DNA from: Nematostella vectensis
Lineage: Eukaryota > Cnidaria > Anthozoa > Actiniaria > Edwardsiidae
Length of the DNA stretch: 64,000 nucleotides
NCBI RefSeq assembly: GCF_932526225.1
Contig: NC_064034.1
Span: forward strand, 10,541,387 to 10,605,386
Direction of reading: 5' to 3'
In this document: positions 27,901-35,737 of the stretch, in pieces
Layout of the letters: each line of letters starts with the position of its first letter
Position numbering within the stretch: the first letter of the stretch is position 1
The notes under the pieces: generated by a model
Seen by the model: the letters and a program-made list of their open reading frames with translations, nothing else
What the model was told of the DNA's origin: nothing
The model's database searches: none
Translations under genes and position numbers: made by a program

Positions 27901-29705
27901 TACGCCCCGGTAGGTTAACACTAATCGCGTCTTCCTCTCTGCAGGTGTCGCTTGTGGATTATGGCAACACCGCCTGGGTGCCGGAGAAGTTCCTAAAGCG
28001 CATGCTCCCACAGTTTCTCCACTTACCCTTCCAAGCTATAGAGTGCCTGCTCGCTAACGCTGAGCCTGCGGGGGATGACGGTAGATGGTCGAAGGAAGCT
28101 GGGTGAGACAAAAGGGCGTCGATAACGCCCCCATTTTACGCTCCCGTACTAGTACCATAAACCATCTACTTCCCTCGGCTCATTCAAGTAAATAACTGAG
28201 AAGTTCTCAGTGAAAAATCGCCGATAAAGTATAAGGCTTCGATACTGAATGGTTATTTTGAAGTTTTTCTAGCAGGCTGATCCTTTATTTTAAATAAATT
28301 CCTTGATGATTCCTTTTTTTTTGTTGTTTGTGATCATTTTGCTGTTGCTTATACTTTGGTTGCTGTAATGACGACTATTCCATGATACTCTCTATCTTGG
28401 TATACATAGCGAAACTAAAGACAAGCAGTGTAAAAACATAGGTGGACTGCGTGACAAGTGAACAAATAGAGTAGTGGTGCAGTTGTTTCGAGCGTTAAAT
28501 AATTTTAATCGAATGTAATTTTTTTCTCAAAAAGCCCTTTTCTCCAAAGTCCCTGGATAGTTAAAAGATTTAAGAGCATTTTCCCCTCAATATCATCTCC
28601 CCCGCCCAATTCAGAGTGTTTAATGGGAACGTATTTCCCTACTTCATATGGCAGCTGCACTTGCTTGATGAAAAGAAAAACAATTTAATTAAATATATTC
28701 ACTCACAGGAATATTGTATGGGCCAAGTTCATCGCTAATTACTCTTCACAGATAATTTACTACACTCTTATTGTTGTAATAAAAACTCTGTTCGAGAAGA
28801 AGATACTTGATCTAAAAAAATAAAATAAAAGCAAAACAACACTCACCTAAAAACTATGATATTTGCGTATGGGAATGGATGGATCTCAAGAAAGCTGCAT
28901 GCATCCTAGGGCTAACCTTTTCTATCTTTGCCTGTTTTGTTCCTGTACTCTTGGTTGATTTGTTCTTGTTTCGTTTTAGTGAGAAGTTTGAAGAGTTAAC
29001 AGCTGACAAAGTTCTAATTGCGCAGGTTCTGTCAAGGTAGTAAACCTTAATTTATAATAATGGGGCAATCCCTCTTCCCTTCATGTCTATTTCTTTATGT
29101 TTATTTATTTATGTCTGTTTTTTTAGATAATTAGAATTAGAATTCTCTCCCTGCTAGCAGAGGCCTCGTTTCTCTGTATTTCGCTGGGCTGGCGCTCGAG
29201 CTGCGGACATACTGAGGGTTTCCGTTAAAAGGATAATTGAAAAGGTCCCCTCCCCGCTGTGGCACTTTTCACTTTCTTAGGATAATATTCAAAGCACTTT
29301 GAAGGTTGCATGCGCACCCCCCCCCCCCCCACCCCCCCACCCCACCCCCTCAGCCAATCCTGGGGACGCGCCTGCTTCCTTGCTTTGTTTTCTGCACTGA
29401 AGTCTAATATAGCCCTCTCACCTTGATGTCTTTTTTGCTTTTTTTTCTGCACTGAAGTCTAATATAGCCCTCTCACCTTGATGTCTCGTTTGCTTTGGCG
29501 CTAAAATCGTCTTTGGTGCCTTCTTTTTTCTAGCTCTGATGCGACCAACATGCTCTTCCTCGATCTGTACGACACGTCTGAAGACGAAGTGCACATCAAC
29601 CTTGAGATGGTCCGCTTAGGGCATGCACGACGTACCAAGGTGGTCCTGGAGGGACCTCGTGAGCCCTCAGAAAATGGTCCCGAGGAGATAATAACCCCTG
29701 GGTAG
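3934..29705 (+). CDS. Multi-Tudor-domain protein with a CCCH zinc finger
   Basis: 22 coding exons: 3934-4050, 8199-8352, 8705-8833, 9143-9733, 9913-10042, 10154-10320, 10682-10912, 11421-12056, 12138-12293, 12652-12972, 13969-14330, 15200-15376, 15980-16184, 16598-16669, 16960-17100, 17395-17487, 17631-17804, 17880-17955, 20085-20226, 27945-28102, 28980-29036, 29534-29705. All phases match and give 1486 residues. Three extended Tudor modules are seen: about 331-560, 719-877 with its SNase-like half at 998-1125, and 1228-1486. Signatures are DTWYRVQV/VDDGN, GRWYRANV/IDFGN and NIWYRAQV/VDYGN, with the SNase-like ends LVLELYDTTEDEDIHIN and LFLDLYDTSEDEVHIN. A C-x9-C-x5-C-x3-H finger lies near 1205-1222. 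Residues 40-330 are charged and low in complexity. Tudor proteins of this kind bind symmetric dimethylarginine on PIWI proteins in germ granules; that role is inferred. Exon 1 starts after an acceptor at 3916, so an upstream untranslated exon is likely. I cannot assign a specific TDRD number. Confidence 0.9.
4829..7757 (+). repeat. 33-bp minisatellite, about 88 copies
   Basis: The unit is close to CTCCCTGAGTAAGCACCTCA followed by CTCAATTAAGCTA. Copies are nearly identical, with recurring variants (GAGTTAGC, GAATAAGC, CTAACTGAG, CCCGGAG, and a 24-bp short unit). The array fills most of intron 1 of the Tudor gene. Shared variant strings show internal segmental duplication, with offsets of 825 bp (25 units) and 882 bp. 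There are no spacers, so this is not a CRISPR array. Confidence 0.98.
18170..18327 (+). repeat. 24-bp minisatellite, left block
   Basis: About six copies of a unit close to TTGAAGTTAAACCCTAGCCA TGAA, which become less regular towards the left. The block is cut on the right by the inverted-repeat element at 18328 and resumes after it at 19350 with the phrase AGTTAAAACCTAGCCATGGA, so the two blocks were one array before the insertion. Confidence 0.85.
18328..19349. mobile_element. Non-autonomous DNA transposon with ~105-bp inverted ends
   Basis: The left end (18328 to about 18433) and the right end (about 19245 to 19349) are near-perfect inverted repeats beginning CAAGAGAGCATAAGATAAGA. The element is 1022 bp and is flanked by the 7-bp direct repeat AGTTAAA (18321-18327 and 19350-19356). 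Because the target is itself a minisatellite containing AGTTAAA, the true target-site duplication could be shorter or coincidental. No transposase frame is visible inside. The superfamily is not assignable from what I see; the long terminal inverted repeats suggest a Mutator-like or hAT-like derivative. Confidence 0.82.
19350..19935 (+). repeat. 24-bp minisatellite, right block with 48-bp higher-order unit
   Basis: The first part repeats a unit like GGGTTGACGTTGAAAACTAG TCGT. From about 19625 two diverged units alternate as a 48-bp pair (GGGTTGAGGTTGTACCCTAG and GGGTTCACGTTGAAAACTAG cores), repeated about five times before reverting. This is the continuation of the 18170-18327 array. Confidence 0.9.
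20449..22551 (-). CDS. Rhodopsin-class G-protein-coupled receptor with repeated C-terminal tail
   Basis: A class A seven-transmembrane receptor of 700 residues if translation starts at the ATG at 22551. Visible motifs are GNSLV in TM1 (47-51), NLSVSD in TM2 (71-76), Cys107 at the start of TM3 with Cys176 or Cys183 in the second extracellular loop, DRF (131-133) in place of DRY, FAICWLP in TM6 (255-261) and HPVIY (294-298) in place of NPxxY. The overall look is that of peptide receptors, but the ligand is not inferable. After about residue 310 comes a 390-residue intracellular tail with heptad repeats (AGHATNT-like, 21 bp) and then roughly ten-residue CNGQTSDDTQ-like repeats. A good splice acceptor (CTGTCTTTCAG, just before TGACCATC at 22506) lies downstream of that ATG, so the true N-terminus may come from an unseen upstream exon. 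The gene is nested in a Tudor-gene intron on the opposite strand. Confidence 0.85.
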   Translation of the reverse strand: MPATRLLICCFHCLSVTIDRALVEEKPGVAILLTVLFLIIFVVSLFGNSLVIHTVRSTESMWVTVNILVVNLSVSDLIFILLHLPRNIAHLYYAERWLPGTHGRSLCKLNHFVVGLTFCSSLFSILALSIDRFLAVVRPIQHKTLGSNWLKKAVPVIWIISLALPIRTATDADTACVKNITVCVSAEVDYAFMAVVWCLYLVQLIAMAVLYSIVVYKLWNRRILTGSGAVTRQTVTNQRTARRVTAMLITVVLAFAICWLPMVTLMTMKATGLGAHMSIRHVNNIFMISHGALHPVIYFVFNENFRKKFRQLTHTWLTRGIRFQRTADSRRETQRVRLETIRGRGGRDNEVIVLSVIRREGVTLLREKNSGHSNGPGKRKRREADTEGHTIDTNDVNSSSDAGHDDGHATDIAGKATDITGHTTVITDHATDIAGHAANTAGHAANTAGHATNTAGHATDIAGHAANTAGHETAIAGHATNTAGHATETAGHATNTGGHETVIARHAADIAGHAINTVGQSNKGTPDDTGRSNGQTPDNAQHNERTPDNANYDRKESHKIRLCNGHTSNDTQCNGRTSDDTHNCNGQTLDDTQCNGQTSDSTQCNGKTFDDNHKCNGQTSDATQCNGKTFDDTQCNGQTSDDTHKRNELSFDDKQCNGQRSDDTLYNGQLSDNNHTCNRQMSQDTHKCNGQPHVGIKCDG
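20480..20870 (-). repeat. Coding repeat of about 30-33 bp in the receptor tail
   Basis: On the forward strand the phrase TGTCCATTGCATTGGGTGTC ATCA recurs about a dozen times with variation. Read on the minus strand it encodes CNGQTSDDTQ-like units in the last part of the receptor. Unit lengths are multiples of three, so the receptor frame stays open. Confidence 0.85.
20990..21340 (-). repeat. 21-bp coding minisatellite in the receptor tail
   Basis: About 16 copies of a 21-bp unit (forward GCGTGACCGGCGGTATTAGT plus one base) encode a heptad close to AGHATNT/AGHATDI on the minus strand. Alternative frames on both strands are also open because 21 is a multiple of three; those frames are shadows. 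Confidence 0.92.
26478..26640. mobile_element. MITE-like near-perfect palindrome
   Basis: The left arm begins TAAAACCTTTAAAAGAAAAA and runs through GCAGATTTATG to TTTCGGCAGGCC. The right arm is its reverse complement with a few differences, around a spacer of about 23 bases. Total length is 163 bp. No target-site duplication is obvious. It is consistent with a foldback or MITE insertion in intron 19. Confidence 0.6.
29391..29500 (+). repeat. 55-bp tandem duplication in the last Tudor intron
   Basis: Two copies of a 55-bp unit beginning TCTGCACTGAAGTCTAATAT lie at 29391 and 29446, just ahead of the acceptor of the terminal exon. A 14-base C run (29317-29330) precedes them. Confidence 0.9.
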
Positions 29706-29735
29706 CCAGGGAGATAATAAGGAGCAAAACTATGA

Positions 29736-29741
29736 AATAAA
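29736..29741 (+). terminator. Poly(A) signal AATAAA of the Tudor gene
   Basis: AATAAA lies 31 bases past the TAG stop at 29703-29705. It supports 29534-29705 as the terminal coding exon and places the exon-like copies further on in the 3' flank. Confidence 0.6.
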
Positions 29742-29749
29742 GAGGACAC

Positions 29750-30150
29750 GCTCTCTCTCGATCTGTACGACACAGCGGAAGACGAAGTGCACATTTACCT
29801 TGAGATGGTCCACTAAGAGCACGCGCGACGTAGCAAGTTCCTCCTTGTGGGACCTAGCGATCCCTCAGGAAATGGTCCCGGGGAGAGAGAAAACCCTGGG
29901 TAACCAGGGAGAGAAGAAGGGGCTCACATGACAACAAAGTTGACATCAATCCTTGGATGGTCCACTCAGGGCACATCCATCGTTCCAAGGTCCCGAGGAG
30001 ATGATAACCCCTGGGTAACTAGAAAGAAAACCAAAACGGGTCAAGCCGTCTAATTACAGAGAGGACATTAGTCGTTTGCATCCAGGACATGCACAGGCTG
30101 TTCCAACGTAACCTTGTGGGATACCTGTTAACCCTTGTGGGATACCTGTT
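29750..30150 (+). pseudogene. Decayed tandem copies of the terminal Tudor exon
   Basis: Positions 29755-29915 repeat the last exon and the bases after its stop: CTCGATCTGTACGACAC, then GAAGACGAAGTGCACAT, CTTGAGATGGTCC, AAATGGTCCCG and CCCTGGGTA. An early in-frame TAA occurs where the functional exon has CGCTTA. Shorter, more decayed copies follow at about 29935-30020 (GACATCAA, GATGGTCCACTCAGGGCAC, CCCCTGGGTAAC) and about 30060-30150. They are non-coding relics of local exon duplication. Confidence 0.8.
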
Positions 30151-30159
30151 GGATACCAC

Positions 30160-31248
30160 TGAATTCGTTGTTGATGTTTAAAATAAGGAGTGGTCAATGC
30201 CGCCCAATGAACTAGTATGTATCAGATAAGAACAATGGCGTCCACTTTTTAGACTATTGAGAATGACGAGATATCTTTGTCCATCTGAGTACAAAGATAT
30301 TAGGACCGCTTCATTGTCAATATAGTTCTTTCGCGTCTCCGAACTTCAGTGAGGAAACTCGTAGTAGTTTAGTAGTTATGTTTCGTTTTAACGGAGGGCT
30401 TTCGTATTGCGTATTAAAATACTCAACAGTGGTCAATTTTCAACTCATCCAAAATATTAAGAAATTGTTCGGAAAAAGTTATACGAACGATATTAGCAGT
30501 AGACTGCTTCGCAGCCTCTTTTGTATAGAAGTTGTCACCCTGGTTTCCCGTGGGCCGTGCCTAACAAAAAATCGCCATATAAGAAAGACTGAAGTATTTC
30601 ACATGGATCTTAATGGCTCTCTTGGTGACCCGCTTGATATATTGAAAGAATAATTGAAATTTAATCCTTAGCGTGGTTGGTCCACGGGAACCGTAGTTCA
30701 ATGCGCAATTTAGGGAATGGTAGCCCTATGAAAGAAAGCGTAAATTCAAGCTCATATCATGCGCTAAATACTGACGTTTTGTTGAAATCGTTAAGGAAAA
30801 GAGAAAAGACATATCAGAGATTATAAATTAGTGTTATACGTGTTACGCGAACGTTAAGTGTTACGCGAACGGTGAATAGAAATAGTATTAAAAAAAAGAA
30901 AACAGTTCCCAATAGTTTGATTTAAACGACTTTCAGTTTGCGAGGGGAAATATTTATTTTCATGTTGGTATTTGTGACTCGCAAATCTTCAAATTGGGTA
31001 CCCCGTGTAATTTATCCCAAGTCCCGCGCGGTAGAAGCAATACAAGATGGCCGTCACTACAGAAGGATTTCCGTAAAAAATCTATACATTCACATTCTTA
31101 CGCAACCGTTTGTCTCAATCATTACAAAAGTGCAACATAGTTTTAAATCGGGTGTCTTCATAACTCTTGGTCGTGTATGCGTTAATGAGCTAACATGGGA
31201 ATGTGAAGATAAAAATATGTTAGATTCGGTACACGGAAAAATACAAGA
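30160..31248. other. Intergenic, probable promoter and 5' leader of the J-domain gene
   Basis: No coding exon is recognised. The open frames at 30378-30653 and 30938-31252 have no family look; the second overlaps the start of the next gene. A CAAGATGGCCGTC motif at about 31041-31053 resembles the YY1-type elements seen at the other housekeeping promoters here, and its ATG opens a nine-codon upstream frame ending in TAA. Confidence 0.4.
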
Positions 31249-34200
31249 ATGAAGCCTTTAAAAACCAGGCTGGGATTTATCGTCTTTCAATGCAAATATG
31301 CAGTTTTAAGATACTGTAGACAAGCTGTGTTTGAGAGGCCATATAATGGACGGTTTGCTAGTCAGGCTGCGTTCCCTGCAAGGAGAAACAACCCAAAGAA
31401 TCACTACGATGTGATGAAACTACTACCAACCGCAACACAAAGGGAGATCAAGTCTGCTTACTACGAGTTGTCTAGGATATACCATCCTGATCTCAATAGC
31501 AGCGCTGAAGCAAGAGAGAGGTTTGCTGGTAGGTTTGTCCATCCTTGCTTTCCCTCTGCTTTTATTTGATAAATGAACTAGTCAAAATCCCCCTGTCAAT
31601 ATGCACAGGTTCCGGCTAATGTTGTATTTTACTTGTTTCATTCATAGTTAACTTAATTACTGTAAATATATGGTGCGTTACAATAAAAGCAAATTGGGAC
31701 ACAAAATATAATCAAATACCTTCAAACTTTTATTACCTGTTTGTGGAGTTGTTATTTACATCCCTGGGGCAATATTGAGAGATTGTCGTTCCCCCATACT
31801 CTTAGTACAACATTAGCTGAACCTGTGGTCAATGTGTAATGTCTCAATCCTGCTGTATGTCTAGCGGTTTAAACAGGAAATCCAGAAGTGAAAATGTGTA
31901 TCTTGTTTTTACAGAGCTCACCCTGGCATACAATACTCTAAGTAGATTAGAGACCAGAAGAGAATATGACAAACAAATAGGCACCTACTACATGACCAGA
32001 TCCTTGACCAGGAAGAGTGAAGGGGAGAGGGTACTTCGCCTAATGGATGACCTTGTAGAGATTGACGCAACTGGAATAGAGCAGGTTTGATTTTTAAATA
32101 ACTACTGATAGGATACTCAAGTCTCAATATTTCTCCCCTAGCTTTATGCCATTAAAACCATGGAGCTTTGTTTTCAGACCAGCTCATTTTTGGGTGCTGG
32201 TATACCCCTGAACACCATTCTTGGACTCCCAGTCAGGCTAAACAACATCCATGGGCCTAAGGCTTCATATGGGTTGCAACCACATGATGTCCGCATGCTG
32301 CATCTACTGCGGCAGATATGTAGTGGAACACTGGTGGCTAGTAAAGGCTCATCTACTGTGACCTTTTTGCCTGGAGATCTACAGGCTGGAATATTTAGTT
32401 CTGAAGGTGGAAATGCAGGGTATGTTTTTGTATTTCTATTTGTTTTTTATGTAGTTCAGTTTTGCAGCCAACCTTGTAAAGAATTAGGGGACCTTGGACA
32501 GATGTGTCGTATCCCTCAGATGTGCTCTCCCCATTTAGTTGCTCTCTATTTTTTTAAATTTCTTACTCCAGAAGTGTCAGTCTCTTGGCGGAGAGTGCTC
32601 TCCCTTGCCTGGCATTGGCACCAGAACCAGTTTATTCCAGGAACAACATACTCAACCTTAAGGGCATCACTCATTTAGCTAATGGCCTTCATATGGATTT
32701 CTTTGACAAGGTGACTTTTTGTAATGGTACAACCTTTGTGAGGACATCCTTATGCTGTTTCCTGTTGAAAGTCCCATTGAAATTCATGAAATTAAAGTGT
32801 CTATATTGTAAACATAATTAACATAAGACAACATTTATTATAGGTGTACAGGCCTATAGTTGAAAAGTTTGGATTCCATTTCAGTATTGAGATAAAAAGG
32901 AGGTAAGCCTACAACCTAACTCAGTCTTCATCATCCACTTTTATCTTTTTTTATTTAGCTCAGCATAGTATTAGTCACATACATTAGTGGTCTATCATCA
33001 ATGCTGCGTTCTGATTAATTGACCTACAAGTAGCCTATTACTTTCATTATGTAAGCTTACACTTGGGGTCAATAGGCCATGGGCTGTTGTAAAGGTGCAT
33101 CAAGTGATAGTAATGATTCTTTCTTTCTGATCATCTCAGGTCCTATTTTCCCCAATCTAGTGGAAAAGTTGTGATCAGGTCCTTTCCAGTGACCAATCTG
33201 AAAGCAGTGGATCTTACAACTCCAGGAAGACTGGTGAAAATAACAGGATGGACTTCTGTTGCAGGAGCAAAGCCTATAAGGGTGTGTAACACTGTATTCT
33301 CCCAGAACACACCTGTCAATCACTCATACTTGAAACCTGCCAATCACTCATACTTGGAACCTGTCAATCACTATAACTCGACACCTGCCAATCACTCATT
33401 TGGAACCTGTCAATCACTCATACTTGGGATCTGTCAATCACTATAACTTGAAACCTGCCAATCACTCATACTTGGGATCTGTCAATCACTATAACTTGAA
33501 ACCTGCCAATCACTCATACTTGGAACCTGTCAATCACTATAACTTGAAACCTGCCAATCACTAATACTTGACACCTGCCAATCACAAGTAATTGACACCT
33601 GCCTTTTACTTGTTTTTGACACCTGTCAATCACCATTATTTGACACCTGTCAATCCCTATTAATTGACAACTGCAAACCACTATTACTTGACAATTGTCA
33701 GTTGTCATTATTTGCATTATTCCACTGACATCCAAATTGCTTTTATCCTTAGATAGCACAAGTCATGTCAAAATTGACCAGGTCAGCTCTAAAAGATAGA
33801 TTTCCAGGTGTTGACATCTACGTAGAGTCCCTAAGAGAACGAGATAGCCGAGTCGATGGAACAGGACAAGCAGTCATGTGAGATGTCCTCATAACCTAAG
33901 ATACATGTCTCATCCTGTAACAGTGTATAACCAATCAAACAATACTGTATGCTGCATGCGATAGCTTGTTTTTACTTATGCAAACCATTGAGTTGATTTA
34001 GATAGTCTAATGTAAAATTTGTGGATTTTTTTATTAGTCAGGAAACAACATCTTTGACCATGTAATGAGCTGCTGTTTATTAAAAATTACCCCTCACCCC
34101 TAAGTTTTCAATACTTAAAAGTATTGTAAATTGAAAAGGCATTCCCCTGCTCCTTCTCTCATTTCAAGAACCTATTTTAATTATTTCCTGTCCCTTACAA

Positions 34201-35361
34201 CAATTCAGGATTCTTGGAGAGACATCTTCAGGGATGATGTTATCAGGGACTGCATTATGGAGAAGAGGTAAAACTTCCTGAGTTCCACTATGATATTATG
34301 GACCTAAGCAATGACAAGAGCTGAGAACATTAGATTAGGATTATGAATGTCAGATACATTTCAGCCATTTTCAATCAGACAGTGAATTGAGGATGCAAAG
34401 TTTTACCCTGTAAACTCCTTAAACTTTCGCTTATGTAGAAATAATGTCCCTAATTTATTTTCATCTGTATCTGACCCTAATGATTTGCTTATTTTATTGC
34501 AATTAGTTTCCATATCATTGCCCAAGCCATTGTCCTCAGTATTTTAAAGATGAGAAATAATTTGTTAGTTAATTTGATGCAATCTTTTGCTTGGTTTGTT
34601 GCATTTTTTAATCCTAGGGATGTCCCATGAGGAAGTTGTGCAGAAAGCTGTCAACATGTTTACTCAGAATTCAAGTCACAGCATTTGTGTTGATAGTCTG
34701 GTGCAAGATAAGGTTTGTATTGGGGAGACAGTGCACCTGATAGGGTTCAATATTACCTCAATTACCTTCTTACCTGAGGTAACTAAAGCAGGCAGCTAAA
34801 AAAACTTACCACCAAAATTACTTGGTTCCCAAAAGGCGCTCTCTCAACTATTCTTGAGTTGCTTTCCAGTTTCAGTGGAAGATTTGACTGAGCAAATTCT
34901 ATGCTTGGTCAAACTTTTTGCTGAAACCTACAGAAACAATAGCTATAATATGCAGGCCACATGGATCCTGTTGGTCCTTGAAATTTTGTTGGTTTATCAG
35001 GTGCAGGAACTGTGAGGGTAGCTGTATACAAATCCAGTTCCTCCATGTTATCAGCAGCACCTACTGTAATAGTTTCTGTGTTTTCTCTTGTAGTTGCTTC
35101 CTTATATGGCCCTTGCCAAAGGTCAATCATCCATACGAACATCACTCATCACACCCCATACCAAGGCTGCTATAGCTGGTCTGGAGGCGATGTCAAAGGT
35201 AAATAGTAAACCGTTCTCATTGATGGGATGGGTTTTTTTTTTGCATTGTAGTAATTGTATGCTTGTTTAATTCACAGGTAAAATTTCAAGTTACTTCAGA
35301 TGTTATTGGAGGTTCAAAAACTATGGTTATCAGCTGTAATGGTTTAGGAATCACCAGATAA
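31249..35361 (+). CDS. J-domain fused to an RNA 3'-terminal phosphate cyclase domain
   Basis: Eleven exons: 31249-31528, 31915-32084, 32178-32419, 32572-32710, 32844-32902, 33140-33281, 33753-33877, 34209-34267, 34618-34712, 35094-35198, 35278-35361, giving 499 residues with all phases matching. Residues 1-50 are Arg/Lys-rich with a single acidic residue, like a mitochondrial presequence. A J domain spans about 51-117 with HPD at 79-81, most like the small mitochondrial J protein DNAJC30. From about 140 to the end the sequence aligns without large gaps to RTCA, the enzyme that makes 2',3'-cyclic phosphate ends. Matching landmarks are [41 protein letters not shown] and PHTKAAI with the catalytic-type histidine. 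The usual EGGGQILR becomes EQTSSFLG, and RAGR becomes HGPK. Activity may therefore be changed or lost. If intron 2 were retained, the frame would stop two codons past residue 150. Confidence 0.85.
33295..33715 (+). repeat. ~24-bp minisatellite in intron 6 of the J-domain/cyclase gene
   Basis: Roughly 17 imperfect copies of a 24-bp unit such as CTGTCAATCACTATAACTTG AAAC lie between the exons ending 33281 and starting 33753. Copies become less regular to the right (ACACCTGTCAATCAC, then GACAATTGTCAG). Confidence 0.88.
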
Positions 35362-35737
35362 CACTACCTCAGGTCTTTCATGTCTATGAGCCGGCTAAAA
35401 ATGGCACTAAGTACTGAATGTTTACCAGTTATTTTCGTTATTGTGTAGAAAGAAAAACACCCTTATTTTGTACATTAGAGATGGTATTGTAATATCATAT
35501 GTTTCTAATATTCCAATATCATTTGAGATGGTATTGGAATATCAGAAACATGAGGTCAGGGTACTTTTAGCAAAAATGGATTGTAATTAAATACAGTAAA
35601 ATACATTTAGTTTGTTCATGCCATTAACAAGTGTATATTTCTACAGATAGTGATCATTTCAGTTCCCATATTACAGTAACCAAGAAGTGTAGTTCTCCTT
35701 TTTCACAAGTTCTGTCACTAAGATGCTTTCACGTTTG

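Larger units (their letters stand above)
20227..27944. other. 7.7-kb Tudor-gene intron 19 hosting a receptor gene
   Basis: The intron separates the exon ending with LIQ (20226) from the exon starting VSLVDYGN (27945), so it splits the third Tudor domain between its first strands and the DYGN strand. It contains the opposite-strand receptor gene. From 22600 to 27940 it holds a 12-base C run at 23245-23256, a palindrome at 26478-26640, and otherwise AT-rich sequence with only short open frames in which I recognise nothing. Confidence 0.75.

Noticed and set aside
30378-30653. 91-codon frame upstream of the J-domain gene
   Set aside because: No family features, splice context or poly(A) support; its length is within chance for this base composition.
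31839-32090. Separate small J-domain gene ending at 32090
   Set aside because: The GTTTGA stop lies just past a good donor, and the preceding codons already match the start of the cyclase domain, so the spliced fusion explains the data better. Kept only as a possible isoform.
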